From the NCBI GenBank assembly GCA_028383925.1, contig JAOEWO010000013.1, positions 1 to 57,769 of the forward strand: 57,769 nucleotides of DNA, given 5' to 3'. This stretch comes from Winogradskyella sp. (lineage in GTDB: Bacteria > Bacteroidota > Bacteroidia > Flavobacteriales > Flavobacteriaceae). The notes under the pieces are model-generated. The model was not told the origin of the DNA and made no database searches. It worked only from the letters and a program-made list of their open reading frames with translations. Below, in pieces: positions 36,477 to 45,738 of this stretch (position 1 is the stretch's first letter; the number at the start of each line of letters is the position of its first letter). Made by a program: the position numbers and the translations under genes.

Positions 36477-36971
36477 ATGATTGTTACCCCTTTACTAGTC
36501 ATTTTTATGAGTGTTGTTTTTATACTACTCTTCTTGTTTTTAACAACTATAGATAAACGCAAATGGTTATCTGCCCTTATAAGTTTAGTACTAACCCCTT
36601 TTGCTTATTTTTATTTATTTTATCCGTTTGTAAACATTTTAAGCAGTTACCACCATCAAAAATATTTTGATAGTACAGCATGGGCAGAAAACCCGTCGTT
36701 ACGCTACGAAATGATAGATAACACCATTGCAACAGACACACTTATTGGTATGTCTAAAAACGACATCTATAAACTACTTGGTAAGTATGAATGGCTAACT
36801 TGGGATACAGCACAAAAAGCACACATTGAAAACAAATGGAATTTTGGTTTAGGTATAGAACCTGGTGCATTTAATACTAAAAAAGAGTGTGTAGAAATTA
36901 AATTTAAAAAAGATAATGTATCTGCACTTAAGCATTATCAAGAAGAAATAACGTTTAATGATGAAGAATAA
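36477..36971 (+). CDS. BamE/SmpA-like domain membrane protein between gldF and gldG
   Basis: 164 residues. Two N-terminal membrane helices (VIFMSVVFILLFLFLTTI and a second at about 35-55) are followed by a soluble domain with LIGMSKNDIYKLLGKYEW, the pattern of BamE/SmpA-like proteins (GM.k..v..llG). A beta-rich segment ends NTKKECVEIKFKKDNV. It starts two bases after gldF and overlaps gldG by 11-14 bases, so all three are translationally coupled. It may be an assembly partner of the GldFG complex; this is inference. No gene symbol is known to me. Confidence 0.78.
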   Translation: MIVTPLLVIFMSVVFILLFLFLTTIDKRKWLSALISLVLTPFAYFYLFYPFVNILSSYHHQKYFDSTAWAENPSLRYEMIDNTIATDTLIGMSKNDIYKLLGKYEWLTWDTAQKAHIENKWNFGLGIEPGAFNTKKECVEIKFKKDNVSALKHYQEEITFNDEE

Positions 36972-38625
36972 AACGCTCATATCTACTGCTGTAGTTATTG
37001 CAGTTCTTATCCTTGTTAATGTTGTAGCAAGCAAAGTTTATAGTCGGTTAGATTTAACTAAAGATAATCGTTACACCCTATCTAATAATTCTAAAGCATT
37101 AATAACCAATTTAGACTCACCGCTAATTATAGATGTTTTTTTAGAAGGCGATTTTCCGTCAGAATTTAGGTTACTGCAAACTGAGGTTAAACAAATTATT
37201 GATGAGTTTAAATTAGAAACAGATCTTATCTTTATTAACTACATAAACCCTATTGAAGAAGAAACCACACGAGATCGTAATATTGAAGAACTCTCTAAAG
37301 CAGGCTTAGAACCTTTTATTAACACAGACAATAGTACTGCTAAAGTTACACAAGAGATTATTTTTCCTTGGGCTTATGCAAGTTACAAAGATAAAAAAGT
37401 AAAAATCTCATTATTAAAACGCAGCATAACACAATCTTTACCCGAGCAAATTGCAAACTCTGTACAAGGCCTAGAATATGCTTTTGCTGACGGATTTAAT
37501 AAACTTGTAAACGAAAAAACTAAAAAAATTGCCATATTAAAAGGTAATGGAGAATTAGATGACCTCTATATCGCAGACTTTTTAAGAACCGTTAAACCGT
37601 ATTACAACATTGCACCTTTTACTTTAGATAGTGTAGCTACAAATCCGCAAGGCACTTTAGACAAGCTAAAACAGTACGACTTAATTGTTGCTGCAAAACC
37701 AAGCGAAGCCTTTACAGAAAACGAAAAATTAATACTAGACCAGTATACAATGTATGGTGGCAAAAGTTTGTGGTTAACAGAATCTGTTATTATGGATAAA
37801 GATAGCTTGTACAACAATGCGCGTGCTGGTATCTCAATAATGCGAGATTTAAAACTAAATGATTTCTTTTTTAAATACGGAGTTAGAATAAATCCTAGTT
37901 TGGTTAAAGATTTATATTCTGCACCAATTATGTTAGCTATTGGTGAAGGTACAAAAGCACAATTACAACCTATACAATGGCAATATTCACCATTGGCAGC
38001 AGCTAACCCAAAGCACCCCATAACAAAGAATTTAAATTTAGTGAAATTTGATTTTGCAAGTCCTATAGACACTTTAAAGAACACCGTTTCTAAAACTATA
38101 TTATTGCAAAGTTCTCCACGTTCTAAACTCGAAGGTACACCAAAAACAATAGCTCTAGAAAATGTAACCCAAACACCAGATGAGGCAAGTTATAACTTAG
38201 GGCCACAAAATTTGGGTGTTGTTTTAGAAGGTGAATTTACCTCAGTTTATGACAAACGTGTGTTGCCCTTTAAAGTCAATGGCTTTAAAGCTAAAAGTAC
38301 AGCTACAAAAATGGTGGTCATCTCTGATGGTGATATTATTAAAAATGAAGTCATTAGAAACAGACCACAAGAATTAGGTTTTGACCAACTTACCGGTAAA
38401 GCCTTTGGAAATAAAGAATTTTTACTTAACACGGTTAATTACCTTTTAGATGACACCGGACTTATAAACATTAGAGCAAAAGAAATTAGCATAGCCTTCT
38501 TAGATGCTAATAAAATTAAAGACGAAAAGAGTAAATGGCAGATTATTAACTTGGTACTCCCATTAGTACTTTTAGCTGTATTTGGTTTCATTTTCAACTA
38601 TTTGAGGAAACGCAAATACACCTAA
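36958..38625 (+). CDS. gldG: Gliding-motility ABC transporter substrate-binding protein GldG
   Basis: 555 residues. An N-terminal membrane helix (LISTAVVIAVLILVNVVASK) precedes the GldG signature YSRLDLTKDNRYTLSNNSKAL, then a large periplasmic domain with EYAFADGFNKLVNEKTKKIA. The C-terminus has a second helix (WQIINLVLPLVLLAVFGFIF) and a basic end. It pairs with GldF. Two ATGs, at 36958 and 36961, are possible starts; both overlap the upstream gene. Confidence 0.92.
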   Translation: MMKNKTLISTAVVIAVLILVNVVASKVYSRLDLTKDNRYTLSNNSKALITNLDSPLIIDVFLEGDFPSEFRLLQTEVKQIIDEFKLETDLIFINYINPIEEETTRDRNIEELSKAGLEPFINTDNSTAKVTQEIIFPWAYASYKDKKVKISLLKRSITQSLPEQIANSVQGLEYAFADGFNKLVNEKTKKIAILKGNGELDDLYIADFLRTVKPYYNIAPFTLDSVATNPQGTLDKLKQYDLIVAAKPSEAFTENEKLILDQYTMYGGKSLWLTESVIMDKDSLYNNARAGISIMRDLKLNDFFFKYGVRINPSLVKDLYSAPIMLAIGEGTKAQLQPIQWQYSPLAAANPKHPITKNLNLVKFDFASPIDTLKNTVSKTILLQSSPRSKLEGTPKTIALENVTQTPDEASYNLGPQNLGVVLEGEFTSVYDKRVLPFKVNGFKAKSTATKMVVISDGDIIKNEVIRNRPQELGFDQLTGKAFGNKEFLLNTVNYLLDDTGLINIRAKEISIAFLDANKIKDEKSKWQIINLVLPLVLLAVFGFIFNYLRKRKYT

Positions 38626-38712
38626 CAAAAAACTTTCTTATTTATTAAAAGTAATGTGAATTTATAGTAACAAATGTTAATAAGTTTGTTTTCTAAAACC
38701 CTTCGATTAAGA

Positions 38713-38720
38713 TATATTTG
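38713..38720 (+). promoter_or_regulatory. -7 box TATATTTG for dnaN
   Basis: Perfect TAnnTTTG, 38 bases upstream of the dnaN ATG. A TTTG at 38685-38688 may be the -33 element with a slightly long spacer (24 bases). Confidence 0.6.
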
Positions 38721-38758
38721 TATTTAGAATTTAAAGAATAAAACCTTACATATTTAGT

Positions 38759-39877
38759 ATGAAATTTATAGTTTCAAGTACTTATTTACTCAAACAACTT
38801 CAGGTATTAGGTGGTGTTATTAATAATAGTAATACACTTCCTATTTTAGACAATTTCTTATTTGAGCTTAGCCAATCCCAATTAACGATTTCGGCTAGTG
38901 ATTTAGAAACAACAATGTCTTCTACTATTGATGTAGAGAGTGACACTGAAGGAAGTATTGCTCTACCTGCACGTTTATTATTAGATACGCTAAAAACGTT
39001 TCCTGAGCAACCATTAACCTTTGTTGTAGAAGAAAATAGCACTGTAGAAATCAGCTCTAACCATGGTAAATATGCCTTGGCTTATGCAGATGGTGCTGAG
39101 TTTCCTAACGCTGTATCAATAGAAGATGCTAGCACAACAACCATAATGGGTGATATTTTAGCAACTGCAATTAGCAAAACAATATTTGCAGCTGGTAATG
39201 ATGATTTAAGACCTGTAATGAGTGGTGTTTTCTTTCAATTTTCTCAAGACAACTTAACATTTGTTGCTACAGATGCACACAAACTTGTAAAATATACAAG
39301 AAATGATGTAAGCGCTACACAAACAGCTGAGTTTATTATGCCTAAGAAACCTTTAAATCTATTAAAGGGAATTTTAGCAGGTAGTGATAATGATGTTTTA
39401 GTAGAATACAATGAATCTAATGCTAAGTTTACATTTGAAAATTCAGTATTAATTTGTCGTTTAATAGACGGAAAATACCCTAACTACGAAGCGGTTATCC
39501 CAAAAGAAAACCCAAACAAGTTAGTTATAGACAGAACACAGTTTTTAAACTCTGTGAGACGTGTTAGTATTTTTTCAAATAAAACAACACATCAAATACG
39601 TTTAAAAATAGCTGGTGCAGAATTAAATATATCTGCAGAAGACATAGATTACAGTAACAAAGCCGAAGAGCGTCTAACTTGTGATTATCAAGGTGACGAT
39701 ATGCAAATTGGCTTCAATTCTCGTTTCTTAACTGAAATGATTAATAATTTAAACTCAGACAACGTACAACTAGAAATGAGTTTACCAAACAGAGCAGGTA
39801 TTTTAACACCTATAGACGGTTTAGATGAAGGCGAGCACGTGACTATGCTTGTTATGCCTGTAATGCTTAACAGTTAA
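38759..39877 (+). CDS. dnaN: DNA polymerase III beta subunit (sliding clamp)
   Basis: 372 residues, standard clamp length, three topologically similar domains. MKFIVSSTYLLKQLQVLGGV at the N-terminus, TDAHKLVKYTR in domain 2, and the C-terminal EHVTMLVMPVML characteristic of DnaN. It tethers polymerase III to DNA. It has its own promoter and a terminator after the stop. It is not next to dnaA here, but proximity to gldF-gldG is, to my recollection, common in flavobacteria. Confidence 0.96.
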   Translation: MKFIVSSTYLLKQLQVLGGVINNSNTLPILDNFLFELSQSQLTISASDLETTMSSTIDVESDTEGSIALPARLLLDTLKTFPEQPLTFVVEENSTVEISSNHGKYALAYADGAEFPNAVSIEDASTTTIMGDILATAISKTIFAAGNDDLRPVMSGVFFQFSQDNLTFVATDAHKLVKYTRNDVSATQTAEFIMPKKPLNLLKGILAGSDNDVLVEYNESNAKFTFENSVLICRLIDGKYPNYEAVIPKENPNKLVIDRTQFLNSVRRVSIFSNKTTHQIRLKIAGAELNISAEDIDYSNKAEERLTCDYQGDDMQIGFNSRFLTEMINNLNSDNVQLEMSLPNRAGILTPIDGLDEGEHVTMLVMPVMLNS

Positions 39878-39903
39878 GTAACAAATTTGCTATCTCAACA
39901 CTT

Positions 39904-39934
39904 AAAAAGGTTTACTGTAATGGTAAGCCTTTTT
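39904..39934 (+). terminator. Terminator of dnaN
   Basis: A twelve-base stem AAAAAGGTTTAC with GTAAGCCTTTTT (one G-T pair) and a seven-base loop, then more T, 27 bases after the dnaN stop. Confidence 0.87.
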
Positions 39935-40087
39935 TTATTTTACTAATTTAAAAGTGGTGTTTACTCAACCAAACATGGCGCTAACGTATTATAGCTTGGG
40001 TACGTTTTTAAAAAACGATTGCTTTGTAGTGTTAAATGAAAATAAATTCTATTTAGCTCTGTCAAATTTTTAATATATTTAAATGTT

Positions 40088-40525
40088 ATGAAAAAAATTA
40101 TCCCTTTTATTATTGGTATTTCTATGTTGGCCAGTTGTAAATCTTACCAAGCCAATCAAACAATTAATAACGGTAACGAAAACGAACTTATACAAAGTGA
40201 TACCGTTAGCATTAGTAGTGACGAAACTGACTACGAAATTTTAATTATAGAACCAGGCTTTAATGCATGGTTATACGGTTCTGCTAGACCTAGAGGGTTT
40301 CATTCTCAAGAATTTTTAGAAACTAGAAACACATTGTTAGTACAATCATGGAATCAGCGTAATCTACAACCACACACTTACGACCCTCAATTATATGAAC
40401 TGCGTGTAGATTATGATGTTAACACAGACTACGGCTACGAAGTAAACTACCTATTGTATAATTACTTTTTATACTTTCAGATAAAATATAAGCAACGTCT
40501 CACTGCATTCGTTCCTAGAATTTAA
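40088..40525 (+). CDS. DUF6146-like lipoprotein
   Basis: 145 residues. The signal peptide MKKIIPFIIGISMLASC has a lipobox with Cys17. The mature protein has a short polar linker and then a conserved-looking domain: EPGFNAWLYGSARPRGFHSQ, LVQSWNQRNLQPHTYDPQLY and YEVNYLLYNYFLYFQIKYKQ. I associate it with family DUF6146 (recall, unverified). Probably anchored in the outer or inner membrane facing the periplasm. It is followed 28 bases later by a DUF6787-like gene that has its own promoter box. Confidence 0.78.
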   Translation: MKKIIPFIIGISMLASCKSYQANQTINNGNENELIQSDTVSISSDETDYEILIIEPGFNAWLYGSARPRGFHSQEFLETRNTLLVQSWNQRNLQPHTYDPQLYELRVDYDVNTDYGYEVNYLLYNYFLYFQIKYKQRLTAFVPRI

Positions 40526-40527
40526 TG

Positions 40528-40535
40528 TAAATTTG
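40528..40535 (+). promoter_or_regulatory. -7 box TAAATTTG for the DUF6787-like gene
   Basis: Perfect TAnnTTTG, 18 bases upstream of the ATG at 40554, right after the stop of the previous gene. Confidence 0.55.
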
Positions 40536-40553
40536 CAGCACTTTTAGCCTGCT

Positions 40554-41048
40554 ATGAAAAACTTTAAAAAAATTTGGGAGATTCAACACAATTGGCAGTT
40601 GTTATTTCCCTTTTTTGGTATCCTCATCTTAGGGTACTCAGCTTTTAAAATCGCCAATGCCCTTACTAAAACCTACAGTTTAATCTTAACTATAGCCGCT
40701 GCTGCTCTTATTTTCTTTTTAATTTTAAAGTTGATTCTCTTTCTATTTAAAAAATTAGAAAAAAAATGGATCTTAGATTACAAGTGGGAAATGATTAGAG
40801 TTTTTATGGTATTTGCCATGACAGGTTCGTCTTCGCTCTTTGTCGGTAGACCAATTATTAAATTTATTGGAATTACTAAAGAAAACTTAAACCCAATTAT
40901 CTATTGGATTTTATTTATTATCATTGGACTAATTTTCTACCAAATACTATTAGTAAGCTTTGGATGGCTCTTTGGCCAGTTTAAATTTTTCTGGGAATTT
41001 GAGAAGAAAATGCTAAGACGCTTCGGCTTAAAACGTTTTTTAGATTGA
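40554..41048 (+). CDS. DUF6787-like membrane protein
   Basis: 164 residues with four hydrophobic helices: WQLLFPFFGILILGYSAFKI, a second at about 40-63, a third near MIRVFMVFAMTGSSSLFVGR, and LNPIIYWILFIIIGLIFYQI. The cytosolic end is basic and aromatic (QFKFFWEFEKKMLRRFGLKR). I recall this family as DUF6787 in flavobacteria. The stop overlaps the TTG start of the next gene by four bases, so it is coupled to the putative metal-uptake genes. Function unknown. Confidence 0.78.
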   Translation: MKNFKKIWEIQHNWQLLFPFFGILILGYSAFKIANALTKTYSLILTIAAAALIFFLILKLILFLFKKLEKKWILDYKWEMIRVFMVFAMTGSSSLFVGRPIIKFIGITKENLNPIIYWILFIIIGLIFYQILLVSFGWLFGQFKFFWEFEKKMLRRFGLKRFLD

Positions 41049-41380
41049 ATATAAAAACAGTTATAACATCTCTATTTAAAGCATTAGCATTAATGCTTAC
41101 ACTAGTTGTGCTGTTTCCTTCTGTATTAAAACTAACTCATGCCTTTACCCACCATGAGCACCAAGTATGTTTGGGTGAATCTAATACGCACCTTCACGCC
41201 TCTGATTTTGATTGTGATTTCTACAAGTTTAAACTCACAAATTCTTTGTTTTTTGAAGTGCAATCGGTTTTTAAAACCCATATTACAACGTCTTATAAAA
41301 CAGTAGCAACTTTAGAACAAACTGTTAAAAACGCACAACCTCTAACCGCTTTTCTTCGTGGACCACCATCTTTAATGTAA
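41045..41380 (+). CDS. Exported His/Cys-containing small protein of metal-uptake locus
   Basis: 111 residues from a TTG overlapping the upstream stop. The N-terminal hydrophobic signal (ALALMLTLVVLFPSVLKLTH) is followed by AFTHHEHQVCLGESNTHLHA and SDFDCDFYKF. The tightly spaced His, Cys and acidic residues are a plausible metal-binding site. The C-terminus ends AFLRGPPSLM. Similar short proteins precede TonB receptors in other flavobacteria, by recall. I infer a periplasmic metal (Zn, Cu or Fe) binding role linked to the receptor encoded 37 bases downstream. Confidence 0.72.
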   Translation: MNIKTVITSLFKALALMLTLVVLFPSVLKLTHAFTHHEHQVCLGESNTHLHASDFDCDFYKFKLTNSLFFEVQSVFKTHITTSYKTVATLEQTVKNAQPLTAFLRGPPSLM

Positions 41381-41417
41381 TACTCAGTTTACTTATTTAA
41401 ATTAATTAAAAAGATGA

Positions 41418-43817
41418 ATGAAACAACTATTACTAGTTGTAGCTCTACTCACCGTAGGATTAAGCTATAGCCAAGATTGTTCATACACACTATTGGGAGA
41501 ACTTAAAGATTTTCATGATGGTGAACCTATTGCACAAGCTTCAATATATATAAAAGTACAGAACCGTTACATAACTTCTGATAGTCAAGGAAAATTCAAA
41601 ATTGAAAGCCTTTGTACTCAAGAGTTAGAGTTAGTAATTTCTCATATTGCATGCGAAACTAAAACAATTCGTATTACAATTAAAGGAGCTACGTTTAAGG
41701 TAATACGACTAGAGCACCATGTCGAAGAATTAAACGAAATCTCTATTACAAGTTCTACATCTCGAAAAGAAACCGTAACAGCTCAAGAAACCTCCATAAG
41801 CGAAAAGACACTAAAAAAATATAGTGCCTTAAATCTTGGTGATGCTTTAAAGGAAGTAAGTGGCGTATCGTCAATAAATACAGGTAATACTATTGTAAAA
41901 CCGGTAATAAATGGCATGCACAGTAGTCGTCTTTTAATTGTAAATAATGGTGTGCGCCAACAAGATCAAGAATGGGGAATAGAACATGCTCCTAACATAG
42001 ATATAAATTCTGCGGGTAGAATCTCTGTAATAAAAGGTGCAGGTGCCTTGGCTTATGGAGGTGATGCTATTGGTGGTGTTATAGTTATTAATCCTTCTCG
42101 TGTTGTTTTAGCAGACTCTCTTTACGGAAGTACTATTTTATCGGGACAAACAAATGGTCGAGGCTTTTCTGTAAGTTATAACTTAAGTAAAACCTATAGA
42201 AACGGATGGTTTGTAAAAGGGCAAGGAACTTATAAAAAGCAAGGTGATTTTAAAGCACCTAATTATTATTTAACAAATACAGGATCGGTTACTAAGGCCT
42301 TTTCTGTTAATGCTGGCTATAATAGTTTCGAATCTGGTTTTGAGGTATTCTATAGTTATTTAAATAATGAAATTGGTATCTTAAGAGCAGCGCACATTGG
42401 TAATATCGCAGATTTGGTAACGGCTATTAATAGTCAAGAACCTTTAGTCGCAGAAGACTTTAGTTACACTATTAATTCGCCAAAGCAAGATGTAACACAT
42501 CAATTAGCAAAATTGAAATATTACAAAAGGTTTCAAAGTTTTGGTAAGTTTAGTGTACAGTACGATTATCAAAACAATCAACGTTTTGAGTTTGATGTAC
42601 GCGTTGGTGATGATAGAGATAAGGCTGCTTTAGATCTTAACTTACAAACGCATACACTTAGCACAGATGTTATTTTAGACTCTGAAACAGACTTTAAATT
42701 TAAATTTGGACTAATGGGTAGGTTTCAAGATAATTTTGCAAATCCTGAAACTGGTGTAAGACGACTCATACCAGATTATAACAAGTATGATTTTGGCACC
42801 TACCTAACCGTAGATTGGCGTATTAATGAAACTACAAGCGTAGATGCTGGTATTCGGTACGATTTTAATAAAATTGATGCAAAAAAGTTTTACAGAACTA
42901 GCCGTTGGGAAGAACGCGGTTATGATGTAGATTTTGGTGATATTGTAATTGAAGATTTAGGAACGCAGTTACTAACAAACCCTGTGTTTAATTTTCATAA
43001 TATATCTGCTGCATCTGGTGTAAAATTTGAGTTTAATGACAAAAACACCATACGGTTTAATTATAGTCTATCACGAAGACCACCAAACCCGTCAGAGTTA
43101 TTTAGTGATGGCCTACACCACTCTGCTGCACGAATTGAACTTGGAGAACTAAGATTAAAACAAGAACTATCTAACCGTGTTGGTTTAACCTACATATTTA
43201 ATTCTTTAAATTTTAATGCAACAGTTGAAGGCTTTTATAATCGTATTAATGATTTTATATATTTAGAACCTTTTGGTATAGAGCAAACCATACGTGGTGC
43301 TTTTCCGGTATGGAATTACAGACAAACCAACGCCGAATTATATGGTATAGACCTAACTGTAAACTATAATATAACAGACAATTTAGCACTTGCCAATACG
43401 TCTTCATTTATTAGAGGTTACGATTTAAGTCGTAATAGACCACTTATAGATATGCCTGCTATTAATACTTTAAATAGTATTACGTATTCTAAACCAGAGT
43501 GGAATGCGCTAAACCTAACGCTAAAAAGCGAATGGGTTTTAGAGCAAACAGAGTTTCCTAATACTAATTTTGAAGCCTTTATAGCAACAACCAACCAAAA
43601 CGTTATTGTAGATATTAGCACACCACCACCTGCATATCACCTATTACACTTTTACTCAGATATGTCTTTTGATTTATCTAAAAAAATGAATATGAATATA
43701 GCGCTTAGCTTTACAAATATTTTTAACACAACTTACAGAGCGTACCTAAATAGACTTCGTTTTTTTTCGGATGATTTGGGACGCAATGTTATGTTACAAT
43801 TACAACTCAATTATTAA
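41418..43817 (+). CDS. TonB-dependent outer-membrane receptor
   Basis: 799 residues. Signal peptide MKQLLLVVALLTVGLSYSQ, then a carboxypeptidase-like regulatory domain (GELKDFHDGEPIAQASIYIK) at about 25-105, a plug with LNLGDALKEVSGVSSI and GAGALAYGGDAIGGVI, and a 22-stranded barrel ending in an aromatic C-terminus (NVMLQLQLNY). Its neighbours, a His/Cys-rich exported peptide upstream and a CSDDD lipoprotein downstream, suggest import of a metal or metal complex. That is inference; ligand specificity cannot be read from the sequence. Confidence 0.92.
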   Translation: MKQLLLVVALLTVGLSYSQDCSYTLLGELKDFHDGEPIAQASIYIKVQNRYITSDSQGKFKIESLCTQELELVISHIACETKTIRITIKGATFKVIRLEHHVEELNEISITSSTSRKETVTAQETSISEKTLKKYSALNLGDALKEVSGVSSINTGNTIVKPVINGMHSSRLLIVNNGVRQQDQEWGIEHAPNIDINSAGRISVIKGAGALAYGGDAIGGVIVINPSRVVLADSLYGSTILSGQTNGRGFSVSYNLSKTYRNGWFVKGQGTYKKQGDFKAPNYYLTNTGSVTKAFSVNAGYNSFESGFEVFYSYLNNEIGILRAAHIGNIADLVTAINSQEPLVAEDFSYTINSPKQDVTHQLAKLKYYKRFQSFGKFSVQYDYQNNQRFEFDVRVGDDRDKAALDLNLQTHTLSTDVILDSETDFKFKFGLMGRFQDNFANPETGVRRLIPDYNKYDFGTYLTVDWRINETTSVDAGIRYDFNKIDAKKFYRTSRWEERGYDVDFGDIVIEDLGTQLLTNPVFNFHNISAASGVKFEFNDKNTIRFNYSLSRRPPNPSELFSDGLHHSAARIELGELRLKQELSNRVGLTYIFNSLNFNATVEGFYNRINDFIYLEPFGIEQTIRGAFPVWNYRQTNAELYGIDLTVNYNITDNLALANTSSFIRGYDLSRNRPLIDMPAINTLNSITYSKPEWNALNLTLKSEWVLEQTEFPNTNFEAFIATTNQNVIVDISTPPPAYHLLHFYSDMSFDLSKKMNMNIALSFTNIFNTTYRAYLNRLRFFSDDLGRNVMLQLQLNY

Positions 43818-43837
43818 TTTTTAATTTAAAACACATT

Positions 43838-44410
43838 ATGAAAAATATTAAATCACTTTTAATTATAGCCATTTTAGCCATTTCTTTCTCATCGTGTTCA
43901 GATGATGACTCACCTACTGCTGTTAACGAAGAAGAAGTTATAACAACCGTTCGTTTTGTTTTATCGCCTGTTGCAGGTGGTGCTTCTGTAGTTATGCAAA
44001 GTCAAGACTTAGATGGTGACGGTCCCGATGCACCTGTAGTTACCATTATGGGTACTGTTTTAGCTTCTACGCAATATTCTGGTAGTGTTCAATTTTTAAA
44101 CGAATTAGAGACACCTGCAGAAGATATTACACTAGAAGTTATAGAAGAAGCTGATGAGCACCAAGTATTTTATGCACTAACAGGAAGCTCTAACAGCACA
44201 ATAACTTATAATGATTTAGACGCAGACGGCAACCCAATTGGTGTAGACTTTGTTTTTAACTCTGGTATTGCTGGTACAGATAATGTCGCAATAGTAACTT
44301 TAAGACACGAGCCAAATAAAGGAGCTGATGGTGTTAGTGACGGTATTATTGATAATGCTGGCGGAGAAACAGATGTAGAAGTGGTATTTAATTATACAGT
44401 TTCTAACTAA
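43838..44410 (+). CDS. Surface lipoprotein linked to the TonB receptor
   Basis: 190 residues. The signal MKNIKSLLIIAILAISFSSC gives a lipidated Cys20 followed by SDDDSP, close to the acidic lipoprotein export signal (SDDD-type) of Flavobacterium, so surface exposure is predicted. The mature part is acidic and beta-rich (QDLDGDGPDAPVVTIMGTVL, DLDADGNPIGVDFVF); the DxDxDG-like loops could bind calcium. I have seen such proteins labelled 'type 1 periplasmic binding fold', but I see no proof of that fold. It starts 20 bases after the receptor stop. Confidence 0.8.
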   Translation: MKNIKSLLIIAILAISFSSCSDDDSPTAVNEEEVITTVRFVLSPVAGGASVVMQSQDLDGDGPDAPVVTIMGTVLASTQYSGSVQFLNELETPAEDITLEVIEEADEHQVFYALTGSSNSTITYNDLDADGNPIGVDFVFNSGIAGTDNVAIVTLRHEPNKGADGVSDGIIDNAGGETDVEVVFNYTVSN

Positions 44411-44433
44411 GATAGTTACATCATATATTAACG

Positions 44434-44441
44434 TATATTTG
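44434..44441 (+). promoter_or_regulatory. -7 box TATATTTG for the DMP19-like gene
   Basis: Perfect TAnnTTTG, 27 bases upstream of the ATG at 44469. Confidence 0.6.
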
Positions 44442-44468
44442 CAAATTCAAAATTTAGTAAAGTAAAAC

Positions 44469-44936
44469 ATGACCGAAATTGACTTCTCTTTAAACCAAAC
44501 AAAAGACACCGACATTATAGAACTTGTTGGCACAGTTGTTTGGAACAAAGCAGATAAAAATAAAACGTTTCAAAATCTATCGGAAGCAGAAAAAACATTT
44601 GTTTTTATAGATATTTTTGAAAGTGAAATAAACAATGACGGTCTCTATGGTTTTTTCTATAATACCTCTGGCGAATTCTCGCACGAAGTATTGCAAGCAT
44701 TCATTGCTGTTAATGCAAATGAAACTGCTACAGTTATAGAAAAAGCTTTAAAAATATTTCCTGAATTGCCTGTGCCAAAAGATATTATTGTGCGCAGGCA
44801 GTTTATGGAAAAACTACAACTAAACGATTTAGAATTATGGTCTAACCTAGAGTTAGATTTAGTAAACTCTAAAGAAGATATTGTAGCATTAACCATAGCA
44901 TATGTAAAATTACATAAAACTGATTTTGAATATTAA
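44469..44936 (+). CDS. DMP19-like (DUF4375) protein
   Basis: 155 residues, soluble, helical. The pattern FIDIFESEINNDGLYGFFYN then TSGEFSHEVLQAFIAVNANE matches the DUF4375 domain of DMP19-like proteins, in which NGG.. and S.GE....v..al are conserved. In Neisseria DMP19 mimics DNA and binds a repressor; whether this chromosomal protein does is unknown. Its acidity is compatible with, but no proof of, DNA mimicry. It has its own promoter box and precedes the CDP-alcohol phosphatidyltransferase by 39 bases. Confidence 0.75.
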   Translation: MTEIDFSLNQTKDTDIIELVGTVVWNKADKNKTFQNLSEAEKTFVFIDIFESEINNDGLYGFFYNTSGEFSHEVLQAFIAVNANETATVIEKALKIFPELPVPKDIIVRRQFMEKLQLNDLELWSNLELDLVNSKEDIVALTIAYVKLHKTDFEY

Positions 44937-44975
44937 GGTATATTCCTAAACCACTTATTACGACGACAAACTTAC

Positions 44976-45737
44976 ATGTCAAAATTACCCAAAGCGCATA
45001 AATTTATTGATCTTTCAGATTACGGAAGACCAGTAGCAAGAGTTATTTCTAACGCATTAAAAGACACTAAATTTACACCTGTACATGTTACAATAGGTTT
45101 TATAATTTCGGGTTTAATTGGTGTTATTTGTATTTTATTAGGCCATTACTGGTTAGCCGGTTTTTTTCTTATTCTTAAATCTATTTTAGATGCGGCTGAT
45201 GGTGAATTGGCTCGTATAAAAAACACACCGTCTTACACAGGCCGTTATCTAGATTCTGTATCAGATATTATATTAAACGCTATTATATTATTAGCTATTT
45301 GGTATATCACAGATTCTAATATACTATGGACCATTGTAGCTTTTGCTGGCATACAATTACAAGGTACATTGTACAATTACTATTATGTAATTTTAAGAAA
45401 TCAGTTTAATGGTGATACCACAAGCCGTATTTTTGAAGACACCACACCCATAGCCTTAAAAGGCGAAAAGCAAAAGAATGTTAATATACTCTTCAAGCTT
45501 TACAAACTGCTTTATGGTGGCTTTGATAAGACCATCTATTATTTAGACCAAAATGCATCTCATGGCAAAGTGTTTCCAAAATGGTTAATGACAGCTATTT
45601 CAACTTTTGGTTTAGGTTTTCAATTACTAATTATAGCGGTTATGCTTGTATCTGGTTTAAAAGCATATATTATTCCATTTTTTATAAGCTATTCTGTTAT
45701 GATTTTTGTTTTTATAGCCATTAGAAAAACAATGTAA
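44976..45737 (+). CDS. CDP-alcohol phosphatidyltransferase family enzyme
   Basis: 253 residues. The family motif DG(x)2AR(x)8G(x)3D(x)3D is seen as DAADGELARIKNTPSYTG followed by RYLDSVSD, with Asp72, Asp75, Asp93 and Asp97 as metal ligands and base. About six membrane helices follow the usual pattern. The enzyme moves a phosphatidyl or similar diester group from a CDP-alcohol to an alcohol; PgsA, PssA or inositol-type acceptors cannot be told apart here. It converges on the 92-aa gene with one base between the stops. Confidence 0.9.
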   Translation: MSKLPKAHKFIDLSDYGRPVARVISNALKDTKFTPVHVTIGFIISGLIGVICILLGHYWLAGFFLILKSILDAADGELARIKNTPSYTGRYLDSVSDIILNAIILLAIWYITDSNILWTIVAFAGIQLQGTLYNYYYVILRNQFNGDTTSRIFEDTTPIALKGEKQKNVNILFKLYKLLYGGFDKTIYYLDQNASHGKVFPKWLMTAISTFGLGFQLLIIAVMLVSGLKAYIIPFFISYSVMIFVFIAIRKTM

Positions 45738-45738
45738 T

